Positions 28,020-37,264 of a DNA stretch of 64,000 nucleotides are shown piece after piece. Each line of letters starts with the position of its first letter. The first letter of the stretch is position 1. Under the pieces are notes generated by a model. That model saw only the letters and a list, made by a program, of their open reading frames with translations. It searched no databases and was not told the origin of the DNA. The translations under genes and the position numbers were made by a program. Origin of the DNA: Methylobacterium longum (GTDB lineage: Bacteria > Pseudomonadota > Alphaproteobacteria > Rhizobiales > Beijerinckiaceae); contig NZ_BPQS01000020.1 of NCBI RefSeq assembly GCF_022179385.1, forward strand, positions 39,410-103,409, given 5' to 3'.

Positions 28020-28735
28020 GCGCCCGGTGAGGGACATGGCTGCTGAGCGCACATCGACCTGCGCTCCGCGGCGCGGCCTCGAATAGCCCTGGAGCGCCCC
28101 GCGATCCCTGAAGGACACGTCGGGGCGGCTTTCCGGTCGGACCGACGCCGCGCCGCCGACGCGGCGGTGAGTCGTTGAGCGGGCGGCGGGCGGGCATGGA
28201 CTGCCGTTCTGGTTGGCGTGGGCGCGGATGCGCCACAGGTCCGCGGCGTTTCGCCGGCGCGATACGCTGGTCCGGCGGGTGCTGTTGCCCACTCGGTGAG
28301 TGTGCGGGCGTGGCCTGAGCCGGGATCGCGGCCCGACGGCCTCGGCCGATTCCGCCTTGGCAGACAGGCTCATCCAGTGCAGCGCCACCCGGATGCTGAC
28401 GGCCCGATTGACGACCTGTCCATTAACTCATACAAATCAGGGAACGAAACGTCCGGGACCGAAACGCGGCCGCCAGAGGAAACAGCAAGGACGTCTCCGC
28501 TCAGACATTCATCAAATTTTTCAGTCCTTTTGACAGATGCTCAGAGTCGTCGTTGTGATGTATTGAATATTTCATTATAAAAAATTTATCGCCTACATAT
28601 CTAGGATTTGATTGCTGAGCCTCCTATTGATAAAATCTATTTGAACTAAAATTACAAAATATGCGAGTAAAACTCAGTATTTTCGAGCAATAAGTTCCGT
28701 CTATTCCTAACTTCATAAAAAATGGGGGGAATGTC
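28020..28735. promoter_or_regulatory. Long, partly AT-rich leader of the sugar ABC operon
   Basis: 716 bp with no convincing gene. The first 400 bp are GC-rich and without coding character. From about 28500 the base composition falls sharply to AT-rich (for example around 28556-28590 and 28610-28720), far below the surrounding genome. The run ends at a strong ribosome-binding site (GGGGGA) before the chvE start. This block should contain the operon promoter and regulator sites; no individual -35/-10 pair could be called. Confidence 0.5.
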
Positions 28736-29809
28736 ATGTTTGGCACGTGGTCGTTTCTCAGATTCACCTTCGGAGCAGCGCTCCTGGGATGTCTGGCCGC
28801 GCCGAGTGCGCAGGCCGCCGGCGGCGATCCGATCGGGGTCGCGATGCCGACCAAGTCATCCCAGCGCTGGATCGATGACGGCAACAACATCGTGAAGCTG
28901 CTGTGGGCCAAAGGCTACAAGCCCGACCTGCAATACGCCGACGACGACATACCGACCCAGCTCGCCCAGATCGAGAACATGCTGACCAAGGGCGTGAAGA
29001 TCCTGGTGATCGCCTCGATCGATGGGACCACGCTCAGCGACGTGCTTGCGAAGGCGGGCGAGCGCGGCGTGAAGGTTATCGCCTACGATCGCCTCATCAA
29101 GGGGACACCCAACGTCGATTACTATGCCACGTTCGACAACTACATCGTCGGCGTGCAGCAGGCGACATCGATCGTCGATGCCCTCGGCCTGAAGGAGGGC
29201 AAGGGGCCCTTCAACATCGAGTTGTTCGGCGGTTCTCCGGACGACAACAACGCATACTTTTTCTACGACGGCGCGCTGTCTGTGCTGAAGCCCTACATCG
29301 ACTCGAGGAAGCTCGTGGTGCGCTCGGGCCAGTTCGGCATGGACAAGGTCTCGACCCTGCGCTGGGACCCGGCCACCGCCCAGGCTCGGATGGATAATCT
29401 GCTGTCGGCCTTCTACGGCAACGCGCATCTCGATGCGGTGCTCTCGCCGTACGATGGCATCTCCACCGCCATCATCTCGTCGGTGAAGGGCGTCGGCTAC
29501 GGCTCCGGTACCGTAAAGCTGCCGGTGGTGAGCGGTCAGGACGCCGAGTTACAAGCAGTCAAGTCGATCATCGCCGGCGAGCAGACGGCGACGATCTTCA
29601 AGGACACCCGCGAATTGGCCAAGGTCACGGTGGCGATGATCGACGCCATCGAGGGCGGGCATCGCCCCGAGATCAATGACGACAAGACCTACGACAACGG
29701 CAAGAAAGTCGTTCCGTCCTATCTGCTGACGCCGGTGATCGTCACCAAGGCCAACTGGAAGCCGGCGCTCGTCGATTCCGGATACTACACGCTCGACCAG
29801 CTCAGGTAA
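28736..29809 (+). CDS. chvE: Multiple-monosaccharide ABC transporter, substrate-binding protein ChvE
   Basis: Periplasmic sugar-binding protein of the ChvE/GBP type, 357 residues. The signal peptide ends at SAQA (about residue 28). The mature part starts with the family-typical VAMPTKSSQRWIDDGNN, then LQYADDDIPTQLAQIENM, IASIDGTTLSDVL and TPNVDYYATFDN. In Agrobacterium ChvE binds aldoses such as galactose, arabinose and xylose and also signals to VirA; only the transport role is supported here, as the next genes encode its ATPase and permease. GGGGGA lies ahead of the ATG. Confidence 0.92.
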   Translation: MFGTWSFLRFTFGAALLGCLAAPSAQAAGGDPIGVAMPTKSSQRWIDDGNNIVKLLWAKGYKPDLQYADDDIPTQLAQIENMLTKGVKILVIASIDGTTLSDVLAKAGERGVKVIAYDRLIKGTPNVDYYATFDNYIVGVQQATSIVDALGLKEGKGPFNIELFGGSPDDNNAYFFYDGALSVLKPYIDSRKLVVRSGQFGMDKVSTLRWDPATAQARMDNLLSAFYGNAHLDAVLSPYDGISTAIISSVKGVGYGSGTVKLPVVSGQDAELQAVKSIIAGEQTATIFKDTRELAKVTVAMIDAIEGGHRPEINDDKTYDNGKKVVPSYLLTPVIVTKANWKPALVDSGYYTLDQLR

Positions 29810-29863
29810 GCGCCGCCGGGCCCCGCCCGGACCGATCCGTCCCCGCGCCGGACCCGGCGGCGC
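29810..29863 (+). promoter_or_regulatory. Intercistronic stem-loop between chvE and gguA
   Basis: An 11-bp perfect inverted repeat (GCGCCGCCGGG with CCCGGCGGCGC) flanks a 32-base loop and starts on the last base of the chvE stop codon. Such structures between binding-protein and ATPase genes commonly stabilise the upstream mRNA or partly terminate transcription, giving more binding protein. The role is inferred from position. Confidence 0.5.
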
Positions 29864-29900
29864 TGGGTGCACCACTCGAGACCTACCGGAAAGAGGTGGC

Positions 29901-31436
29901 ATGCCGCCCATCCTCGAAATGCGGGGCATCTCCAAGGCGTTTCCCGGCGTCAAAGCCCTCGACGACGTCAATCTGACGGTCGAGCCCGGCGAAATCCACG
30001 CGCTGGTCGGCGAGAACGGTGCCGGCAAGTCCACGCTGATGAAGGTCCTCAGCGGCGTCTACCCGCACGGCACCTACGAAGGCGAGATCACCTACGAAGG
30101 GCGCCCCGGGCACTTCCGCGCCATATCGGACAGCGAGCGGCTCGGGATCGTCATCATCCACCAGGAACTGGCCCTGGTGCCCGACCTGTCGATCGCCGAG
30201 AACATCTTCCTCGGCAACGAGCAGGCGCGCTTCGGGATCATCGACCGGGAACGGACCTGTGCCCGCTGCCGCGAGCTCATGGCGCTGGTGGGGCTCGACG
30301 AGAGCCCCGACACCCTCGTCACCCATCTGGGTGTCGGCAAGCAGCAACTCGTGGAGATCGCCAAGGCTCTCTCCAAGGCGGTCAGGTTGCTCATCCTCGA
30401 CGAGCCGACCGCGAGCCTCAGCGAGCCGGACAGCGAGGCGCTGCTGCGCCTGCTGCTGCGCTTCAAGGATCAGGGCATCGCGTCGATCCTGATCTCGCAC
30501 AAGCTCAACGAGATCTCCCGGGTGGCCGACCGGATCACCGTCCTGCGCGACGGCACCTCGGTGGAGACCCTCGATTGCCGGACCACCGCCATCGACGAGG
30601 ACCGCATCATCCGCGGCATGGTCGGCCGCGCGATGGCCAGCCGCTATCCCACCCGCGAACCGCGGATCGGGGACGTGCTCATGGAGGTGAGCGACTGGAC
30701 GGCGCACCACCCCGTCCATGCCGACCGGCCGGTGGTGCGCAACGTCAGCCTGAACCTGCGCAGGGGCGAGATCGTCGGGATCGCCGGCCTGATGGGGTCG
30801 GGCCGGACGGAACTCGCCATGAGCCTGTTCGGACGATCCTACGGGCAGGGCATCAGCGGCCGCGTCACCATCGACGGCGCGGAGGTCGACGTGTCCACCA
30901 TCGACCGGGCGATCGCGGCCGGCCTTGCCTACGTCACCGAGGACCGCAAGCAGCTCGGCCTCATCCTCGGGGAGGACATCGCCAAGAACACGACGCTCGC
31001 GAACCTGCCGGGCGTCTCCACCGCCACGGTGATCGATCGGGATGCCGAGCACCGCATTGCGGGCGCGTACCGCACCAAGATGCGCATCCGCTCCTTCGGT
31101 GTGGCGCAGCAGGCCGTGAACCTGTCGGGCGGCAACCAGCAGAAGGTCGTGCTCAGCAAGTGGCTCTTCACAGAGCCCAAGGTGCTGATCCTCGACGAGC
31201 CGACCCGCGGCATCGACGTGGGGGCCAAGTACGAGATTTACACCATCATCAACGAACTCGCCGGAGACGGACGAGGCGTGCTGATGATCTCATCGGAGAT
31301 GCCCGAGCTGCTGGGCCTCTGCGACCGCATCTACGTCATGAACGAGGGACGCTTCGTCGGCGAGTTCCGGCGCGCCGACGCGAGTCAGGAGGCGATCATG
31401 CGCGCCATCATGCGCTCCAAGGACCTGAACGGATGA
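29901..31436 (+). CDS. gguA: Multiple-monosaccharide ABC transporter ATP-binding protein GguA
   Basis: 511-residue tandem ABC ATPase of the carbohydrate-uptake-2 family. The first cassette has Walker A GENGAGKST (37-45) and Walker B LLILDEPTASL. The second has the usual degenerate Walker A GLMGSGRTE, signature LSGGNQQKV (near 408) and LILDEPTRGID. It energises uptake by ChvE and GguB. The start is 91 bp after chvE, past the stem-loop. The stop overlaps gguB by 4 bp (ATGA). Confidence 0.92.
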   Translation: MPPILEMRGISKAFPGVKALDDVNLTVEPGEIHALVGENGAGKSTLMKVLSGVYPHGTYEGEITYEGRPGHFRAISDSERLGIVIIHQELALVPDLSIAENIFLGNEQARFGIIDRERTCARCRELMALVGLDESPDTLVTHLGVGKQQLVEIAKALSKAVRLLILDEPTASLSEPDSEALLRLLLRFKDQGIASILISHKLNEISRVADRITVLRDGTSVETLDCRTTAIDEDRIIRGMVGRAMASRYPTREPRIGDVLMEVSDWTAHHPVHADRPVVRNVSLNLRRGEIVGIAGLMGSGRTELAMSLFGRSYGQGISGRVTIDGAEVDVSTIDRAIAAGLAYVTEDRKQLGLILGEDIAKNTTLANLPGVSTATVIDRDAEHRIAGAYRTKMRIRSFGVAQQAVNLSGGNQQKVVLSKWLFTEPKVLILDEPTRGIDVGAKYEIYTIINELAGDGRGVLMISSEMPELLGLCDRIYVMNEGRFVGEFRRADASQEAIMRAIMRSKDLNG

Positions 31437-32662
31437 CCGATATCCCTTCGAGCAAGGCCCTGATGTCTCCGGTCGCCGCCGCACCGGACGTGGCGACCGG
31501 GGACCGATCTCGGAGGCCGCGCGCCGCCATCCGGACGGCGCAGCTGCGCGAGTACGGGCTCGTCTTCGCGCTGGCGGTCATCACCCTGTTCTTCGAGTAC
31601 ACGACCGGCGGCGTGCTGTTCCAACCGCTGAACCTCTCCAACCTGATCATGCAGAACAGCTACGTCGTCGTGATGGCGCTGGGCATGCTTCTGGTCATCG
31701 TGGCCGGCCATATCGACCTGTCGGTGGGCTCCCTGGTTGCTTTCGTGGGCGCCCTGGCAGCCCTGCTGATGGTGCGCTTCGGCTTCGACCCGATCTCGGC
31801 CTCCCTGGTGTGCCTGATGGTGGGGGCGGGGATCGGCGGTCTCCAGGGCTACTTCGTGGCCTACCTCGCCATCCCGAGCTTCATTGTCACCCTGGCGGGC
31901 ATGCTGGTCCTCCGCGGACTGACACAGGCGCTCCTGCAGGGAACCTCCATCGGACCCTTTCCGGAGGCATTCCAACTCCTCTCCAAGGGCTATCTCGCCA
32001 ACGTCGCCGGATCCTCGACCTCCCTCCTGATCGCCCTCGTCCTCGTCACGGCGCTGGTCGGCCTGAACTGGCGGCGGCGGACGGCGCAGATCCGGTACGG
32101 CAGCCCGGCCGATTCTCCGGCGGCCTTCATCGTCCGCAACGGCGTGGCCGCCATCCTGATCCTGGCCTTCGCGTATCAGATGAGCGTCTATCGCGGCTTG
32201 CCGAACGTCCTGCTCGTTCTCTTCGTGCTGGTGATGCTCTACGGCTTCGTCACCACCCGGACGACGATCGGGCGCCGGATCTACGCGCTGGGCGGCAACA
32301 TCAAGGCGGCCCGCCTCTCCGGCATCAAGACCGAGCGGCTCACCTTCCTGACCTTCGCCAACATGGGCGCCCTCGCCGGGCTCGGCGGGCTGATCTTCGT
32401 CGCGCGGCTCAACACGGCCAATCCGAAGGCCGGCGTCGGCTTCGAACTCGACGTGATCGCGGCCTGCTTCATCGGTGGCGCCTCGGCGGCCGGCGGCATC
32501 GGCAAGGTGTCGGGCGTCGTGATCGGCGCGTTCATCATCGGCATCATGAACAACGGCATGTCGATGATGGGGATCGGCGTCGACTGGCAGCAGGTCATCA
32601 AGGGCATCGTCCTGCTCGCCGCCGTATGTCTCGACGTGCACAACAAGAACAACCGGCTCTGA
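31433..32662 (+). CDS. gguB: Multiple-monosaccharide ABC transporter permease GguB
   Basis: 409-residue inner-membrane permease with about ten hydrophobic segments, of the BPD_transp_2 (CUT2) type. Typical family stretches are VIVAGHIDLSVGSLVAFVGA near residue 85 and the C-terminal IYALGGNIKAARLSGIKTER and ACFIGGASAAGGIGKVSGVVIGA regions. The ATG overlaps the gguA stop, so the two are translationally coupled. The length of about 400 residues is that of GguB/MmsB rather than the shorter RbsC. Confidence 0.92.
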   Translation: MTDIPSSKALMSPVAAAPDVATGDRSRRPRAAIRTAQLREYGLVFALAVITLFFEYTTGGVLFQPLNLSNLIMQNSYVVVMALGMLLVIVAGHIDLSVGSLVAFVGALAALLMVRFGFDPISASLVCLMVGAGIGGLQGYFVAYLAIPSFIVTLAGMLVLRGLTQALLQGTSIGPFPEAFQLLSKGYLANVAGSSTSLLIALVLVTALVGLNWRRRTAQIRYGSPADSPAAFIVRNGVAAILILAFAYQMSVYRGLPNVLLVLFVLVMLYGFVTTRTTIGRRIYALGGNIKAARLSGIKTERLTFLTFANMGALAGLGGLIFVARLNTANPKAGVGFELDVIAACFIGGASAAGGIGKVSGVVIGAFIIGIMNNGMSMMGIGVDWQQVIKGIVLLAAVCLDVHNKNNRL

Positions 32663-32926
32663 CGTTCGCGCCGCTTTGCGCATGCGGGACAGACGAAAAC
32701 CGTCCAAGCGCTTCGCCAGCTCGGCCTCCGGTGGAAGCGGGACGACGCGGCAGCGCCGCGCCCGTCGGCGGCACGCTCCCGCGGATCGCTGCGTCGCGGT
32801 CACTCTGGCCCGGCGGCCGAAGCGTCGGTCCGCACGACGGAAACCGAATCCCGAGGCGACAGGTTACGGCCTCCCGCCCTCACCGCGCGGTCGGACGCAT
32901 CCGCGCTGGACCCTGCCGCCGCTGGT

Positions 32927-33898
32927 TCAGGTCTTGCGCGCGACCGTGAACCGGGCGGCGTCGCGCAGGACACGGGCGCCCTCACCCCAACCCGCCACCG
33001 CATCCTCGCAGACGCCCACGAGCCGGTCGCACTCGGCCCTGGCACCGTCGACGCCGAGGCGATCGACCAAGGTGGCCTTGCCGGCCTCCTTGTCCTTACC
33101 GGTCGCCTTGCCCATGGCTTCGGGCGAGGCCTCCCGATCGAGGATGTCGTCGGCGATCTGGAAAGCCTGACCTAGAGCGAGGCCGTAGCGCAACAGGGCC
33201 GACCGCTGCCCCTCGTCGGCGCCGCCGACGATCGCGCCGGCCTCCACCGAGAAGGCCAGGATCGCGCCGGTCTTCATCGCCTGCATCCGCAGGGTGTCGT
33301 CCACGTCCATGGTGGCCACGCCGAACCGGCCTTCGGCCGTGAGGTCGAGCAACTGCCCGCCGACCATCCCGCCGAGGCCGGAAGCCCGGGCGAGGCCCAG
33401 GACGAGGTCGGCGCGGATCCGGGCATCCGGCTGCCATACCGGGTCGGCGACGATCTCGAAGGCCAGCGTCTGGAGCGCGTCGCCCACCAGGATCGCGGTG
33501 GCCTCATCGTAGGCCTTGTGGACGGTCGGCTTGCCGCGACGCATGTCGTCGTCGTCCATGGCGGGCAGGTCGTCGTGGACGAGGCTGTAGCAATGGACGA
33601 GCTCGACGCCAGCCCCGGCCGCCAGGGCCGCCGCTTCGGAGCCGCCGAGCATCCGGGCCGTCTCGATGGCCAGGAACGGTCGAAGGCGCTTGCCGCCGCC
33701 CAGCACCGCGTGGCGCATCGCCTCCATGAGGCGCGGCGGACGGGCGATCTCGCCGACGCCGACCGTGGGGCCGAGGCGCTCGACCAGGAAGGATTCCACG
33801 ATGCCGGCGACTTCCGTCAACCTGTGGGTAAAATCGATGGCCGGCGAGCCTGCCTTGACCGAACCGGTCGGTGCCTGCGTTGAGGGGGTCGGGGTCAT
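32927..33898 (-). CDS. ispA: Polyprenyl synthetase, farnesyl diphosphate synthase type
   Basis: Makes C15 (or C20) isoprenyl diphosphate by condensing IPP with allylic diphosphates. The 323-residue protein has the first aspartate-rich motif in DDLPAMDDDDMRRG (109-122), GGKRLRP (68-74) for IPP binding, and the second motif DDILD (250-254). The residues before the first motif (HCYSLVH) fit bacterial short-chain FPP synthases. The ATG at 33898 was chosen; the upstream in-frame ATG at 33940 adds unrelated sequence. Divergent from mtgA. Confidence 0.9.
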   Translation of the reverse strand: MTPTPSTQAPTGSVKAGSPAIDFTHRLTEVAGIVESFLVERLGPTVGVGEIARPPRLMEAMRHAVLGGGKRLRPFLAIETARMLGGSEAAALAAGAGVELVHCYSLVHDDLPAMDDDDMRRGKPTVHKAYDEATAILVGDALQTLAFEIVADPVWQPDARIRADLVLGLARASGLGGMVGGQLLDLTAEGRFGVATMDVDDTLRMQAMKTGAILAFSVEAGAIVGGADEGQRSALLRYGLALGQAFQIADDILDREASPEAMGKATGKDKEAGKATLVDRLGVDGARAECDRLVGVCEDAVAGWGEGARVLRDAARFTVARKT

Positions 33899-33966
33899 CG
33901 GGCTTACGTCCGGTCCTGGCCTTGCAAAAAAGAATCGCACGTCAGTTGAGCGGGAACGGGATCACG

Positions 33967-34704
33967 GTGGGCGGGGCAAGACGCAGGCGAGACGCGGGAG
34001 ATCGCGACCTTCCGCTCGCGCGCCCGCGGCGCTCCCGCCCTGTCCGCCAGATCCTCGGGGTGCTGCTCCTGCTCCCCGCCCTCGCGTTCGTTTCCGCGCT
34101 GACGCTGGGGCTCGTCTATAGCGCGGTGATGCCGCCGTCGACCCTGATGCTCGGCCGGTGGTTGACGCTTCAGCCGGTCAGTCGGGATCCGGTGCCGCTG
34201 AGCGCCATCGCCCCGGTCCTGATCCAGGCCGTGATCGCGTCGGAGGATCAGCGCTTCTGCCTGGATCATGGCGTCGATTTCGATGCGATTCGCGTCGTGG
34301 TCGAGGATGAAGATTCGCCGAGCCGCGGTGCCTCGACCATCGCCATGCAGACGGTGAAGAACGTCTTCCTGTGGCCCGGCCGTTCCTACATCCGGAAGGC
34401 CATCGAGATCCCTCTGGCCCTGGCGTTCGACACCCTGTGGGGCAAGCGCCGCATGATGGAGATCTACCTGAACGTCGCCGAGTGGGGCGACGGGGTCTAC
34501 GGGGCGCAGGCGGCGAGCCGCCATTGGTTCGGCAAGGACGCGAGCCGGCTGACATCGGGCGAGGCGGCGCTCCTCGCCGCGGTCCTACCCAACCCGATCA
34601 GCCGCAGCGCAGGCCGTCCGTCCCCCGGCGTGCGCCGCCGCGCCGCGCGAATCCAGGCCATGATGGGCCGGATCGACGGTCTGACGGGGTGTCTCCGGCG
34701 ATGA
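33967..34704 (+). CDS. mtgA: Monofunctional peptidoglycan glycosyltransferase MtgA
   Basis: Polymerises lipid II into glycan strands. The 245-residue protein has one N-terminal membrane anchor (about 28-52) and a periplasmic GT51 domain. The catalytic Glu is E93 in ASEDQRFCLDHGVD; family motifs SRGASTIAMQTVKNVFLW and KRRMMEIYLNVAEWGDGVYGAQAA follow. No transpeptidase domain is present. GTG at 33967 is preferred (GGGA upstream), with a TTG at 33945 possible. Confidence 0.9.
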   Translation: MGGARRRRDAGDRDLPLARPRRSRPVRQILGVLLLLPALAFVSALTLGLVYSAVMPPSTLMLGRWLTLQPVSRDPVPLSAIAPVLIQAVIASEDQRFCLDHGVDFDAIRVVVEDEDSPSRGASTIAMQTVKNVFLWPGRSYIRKAIEIPLALAFDTLWGKRRMMEIYLNVAEWGDGVYGAQAASRHWFGKDASRLTSGEAALLAAVLPNPISRSAGRPSPGVRRRAARIQAMMGRIDGLTGCLRR

Positions 34705-34996
34705 CGCTTCCTAGGGTCGACGGCCGCGCGCGGTGCCGCGCGATCGAGGCGACGCGTTTCCATGCCGTCACGGCGAACCGGGGGCAGCGACGGCCATCGC
34801 GGACGTCCGGATCCGGAGGCCGCGCCGTGGCTGCGCGACCACGCGCGGCGGGAACGTCGACAGGCCGGTCGCGTGCGTTCCCGATGAACTAGGTCGATCG
34901 GCCGGATCGCGACGAAAACGGCAGCCACCGGCGGTAGTAGCCGCCGAACGCGGTCTGATAAGAGGTGCGCCAGATCCGAAGCCGGGACCGATATCA

Positions 34997-35641
34997 ATGA
35001 GCGACGCCGTCTACGACCTGACCTTGGAGCGCATCGCCCTGATCCGCCGGATGGTCGTCGCCTGGGGCGGTGCCGATCCGGGGGCCCCGACCGTCCATCC
35101 CGAGGCACCCTACGGCAGCCTCGACCGCGACGGCGACATCGCCAACGTTACGGGAGACGACGAGGGGGCAGAGGACGAACACCGCGCGCTGAAGGATGGC
35201 CTCGCCGTGTTCGCCCAAAACGCGCAGCTGAAGCCCGGTCGCTACCAGTACCACAACGCCCTCGCCAAGCTCGACCACGGCGCGGTCGGCGACGTCTTCC
35301 GGGATTCGGAGACAGGTGAGACGCCCGAGCTCATTACCTTCGCGGTAACGCCGGAGCACATCGCGCTGATACCGAGGCTCACCTACGGCTGGGACATCGC
35401 GCACGACGTGCCACACGTGGATCCGCAGCATCCTTACGGCGACGGGGGTTCGTACACCGCCGCGATGGCTCGCCATCTCGCCGCCGTCCCGGGAGCGGCC
35501 GCGAACGACGACGAGGATTCGGAGAATCGGCTCGTGCGCCTGCATCGCGAATTGCAGCCGGCGCTGCAGATCTTCCTGCGCTACGCCGACCTCGGACCCG
35601 GGGACTTCCGGCGCTCGGCCGAGGGCTGGGAGCCCGCCTGA
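34997..35641 (+). CDS. Hypothetical protein with two internal repeats
   Basis: 214 residues, acidic, with no signal or membrane segment. Two segments are clearly related: residues about 11-37 (ERIALIRRMVVAWGG, then HPEAPYG) and about 118-150 (EHIALIPRLTYGWDI, then DPQHPYG). This indicates an ancient duplication of a unit of about 100 residues. After each unit come acidic stretches. I do not recognise the family. The ATG at 34997 begins the repeat-containing part; the frame is open further upstream without coding character. Neighbours (mtgA, argG) give no functional hint. Confidence 0.7.
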   Translation: MSDAVYDLTLERIALIRRMVVAWGGADPGAPTVHPEAPYGSLDRDGDIANVTGDDEGAEDEHRALKDGLAVFAQNAQLKPGRYQYHNALAKLDHGAVGDVFRDSETGETPELITFAVTPEHIALIPRLTYGWDIAHDVPHVDPQHPYGDGGSYTAAMARHLAAVPGAAANDDEDSENRLVRLHRELQPALQIFLRYADLGPGDFRRSAEGWEPA

Positions 35642-35824
35642 CGCGACACAGCGTCCGAAGCGACGCAGCCTCCGCGGGCGGGGCAGCCAAAGCCGGTTCC
35701 GGTTCGAGCCTTCGCTCGACGTGGCGCTGCCGTTGCACTTTGGCCTGGGGCAGCGACACGTGGGGGGCGGCCCTTCCCGCTCGGCACCGCTCTCGAGGGG
35801 AGCGGCGCCATCGACGGGTAAAAC

Positions 35825-37063
35825 TCAGCCCTCGCGCTTCTTGCGCTGCGCCAGGGTTCGAAGCCGCAGGGCGTTGAGCTTGATGAAGCCCGCCGCGTCA
35901 CGGTGATCGTAGGCGACGGCGCCTTCCTCGAAGGTCACGAGGTCCTGATCATACAGGGAGTGCGGGCTCTCGCGGCCGATCACGTGGATGCCGCCCTTGT
36001 AGAGCTTGAGCCGCACCGTGCCGGTGACGTGCTCCTGGCTCCTGTCGATCAGCGCCTGGATCATCTCGCGCTCGGGCGAGAACCAGAAGCCGTTGTAGAT
36101 CAGCTCCGCGTATTGCGGCATCAGCTGATCCTTGAGGTGCGCGGCACCCCGGTCCAGCGTGATCGATTCGATCGCCCGGTGTGCCGGCAGGAGGATCGTG
36201 CCGCCCGGCGTCTCGTACATGCCGCGGCTCTTCATGCCGACGAAGCGGTTCTCCACGAGGTCCAGGCGTCCGATGCCGTTCGCCCGGCCGAGCTCGTTGA
36301 GCTTGGCCAGCAGACTGGCGGGCGACAGCGTCTCGCCGTCGATCGAGACCGCGTCGCCGCGCTCGAAGCCGATGGTGATGAGTGTCGGCTGGTCTGGCGC
36401 CTCCTCGGGGGACAGGGTGCGCGAGTAGACGTAGTCCGGTACCTCGACGGCCGGATCCTCCAGCACCTTGCCCTCGGATGAGGCATGCAGGAGATTGGCG
36501 TCCACCGAGAACGGGCTCTCGCCGCGCTTGTCCTTGGCGATCGGGATCTGGTGCTGCTCGGCGAAGGCGATGAGCTGCTCGCGGGACCGCAGATCCCACT
36601 CGCGCCAGGGGGCGATCACGGTGACGTCCGGCTTGAGCGCGTAGTAGCCGAGTTCGAACCGGACCTGATCGTTCCCCTTGCCGGTCGCACCGTGACAGAC
36701 CGCGTCGGCCCCGACGCGTTCCGCGATCTCGATCTGCTTCTTGGCGATCAGCGGCCGGGCGATCGACGTGCCCAGGAGATAGACGCCTTCGTAGACGGCG
36801 TTCGCCCGGAACATCGGGAAGACGTAATCCCGGACGAACTCCTCGCGCAGGTCCTCGATGTAGATGTTCTCGGGCTTGATCCCGAGCAGCTCGGCCTTGC
36901 GCCGGGCCGGCTCCAGCTCCTCGCCCTGGCCGAGATCGGCCGTGAAGGTCACGACCTCGCAGCCGTAGGTGGTCTGCAGCCACTTCAGGATGATCGATGT
37001 GTCGAGGCCTCCGGAATAGGCCAGCACGACCTTTTTCACGGGACTTTTCGCGGGATCGGACAT
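35825..37063 (-). CDS. argG: Argininosuccinate synthase
   Basis: Condenses citrulline and aspartate with ATP in arginine synthesis. The 412-residue protein has the N-type ATP pyrophosphatase loop AYSGGLDTS (15-23), the following TADLGQGEE stretch, and GATGKGNDQVRFE near residue 120. The length matches the short bacterial form. The ATG at 37063 (GGAAG upstream) is chosen over a frame extension to 37123. No other arg genes are adjacent. Confidence 0.96.
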   Translation of the reverse strand: MSDPAKSPVKKVVLAYSGGLDTSIILKWLQTTYGCEVVTFTADLGQGEELEPARRKAELLGIKPENIYIEDLREEFVRDYVFPMFRANAVYEGVYLLGTSIARPLIAKKQIEIAERVGADAVCHGATGKGNDQVRFELGYYALKPDVTVIAPWREWDLRSREQLIAFAEQHQIPIAKDKRGESPFSVDANLLHASSEGKVLEDPAVEVPDYVYSRTLSPEEAPDQPTLITIGFERGDAVSIDGETLSPASLLAKLNELGRANGIGRLDLVENRFVGMKSRGMYETPGGTILLPAHRAIESITLDRGAAHLKDQLMPQYAELIYNGFWFSPEREMIQALIDRSQEHVTGTVRLKLYKGGIHVIGRESPHSLYDQDLVTFEEGAVAYDHRDAAGFIKLNALRLRTLAQRKKREG

Positions 37064-37264
37064 GCGGCTTCCGGAACTGGGACGGGGCCTTTGCCGCTTA
37101 TCGCGGGTGGCATTGGCCTGCAACCGGCGTGTCGCCTCGCGCGTAGCCCTGTCGCTGGACGATGGAGCGTGTTTCGCCTCACGGCGGCCTTGCAGCTGTG
37201 CCAGACATGGCGCGGGCGTTGCCAGTCGTCACCGCCACGAGATTGCATCGGAGAAGCGAAGTCT

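Noticed and set aside
28218..28580. Forward ORF in the chvE leader
   Set aside because: The composition changes abruptly inside it, there is no ribosome-binding site and no protein-like pattern.
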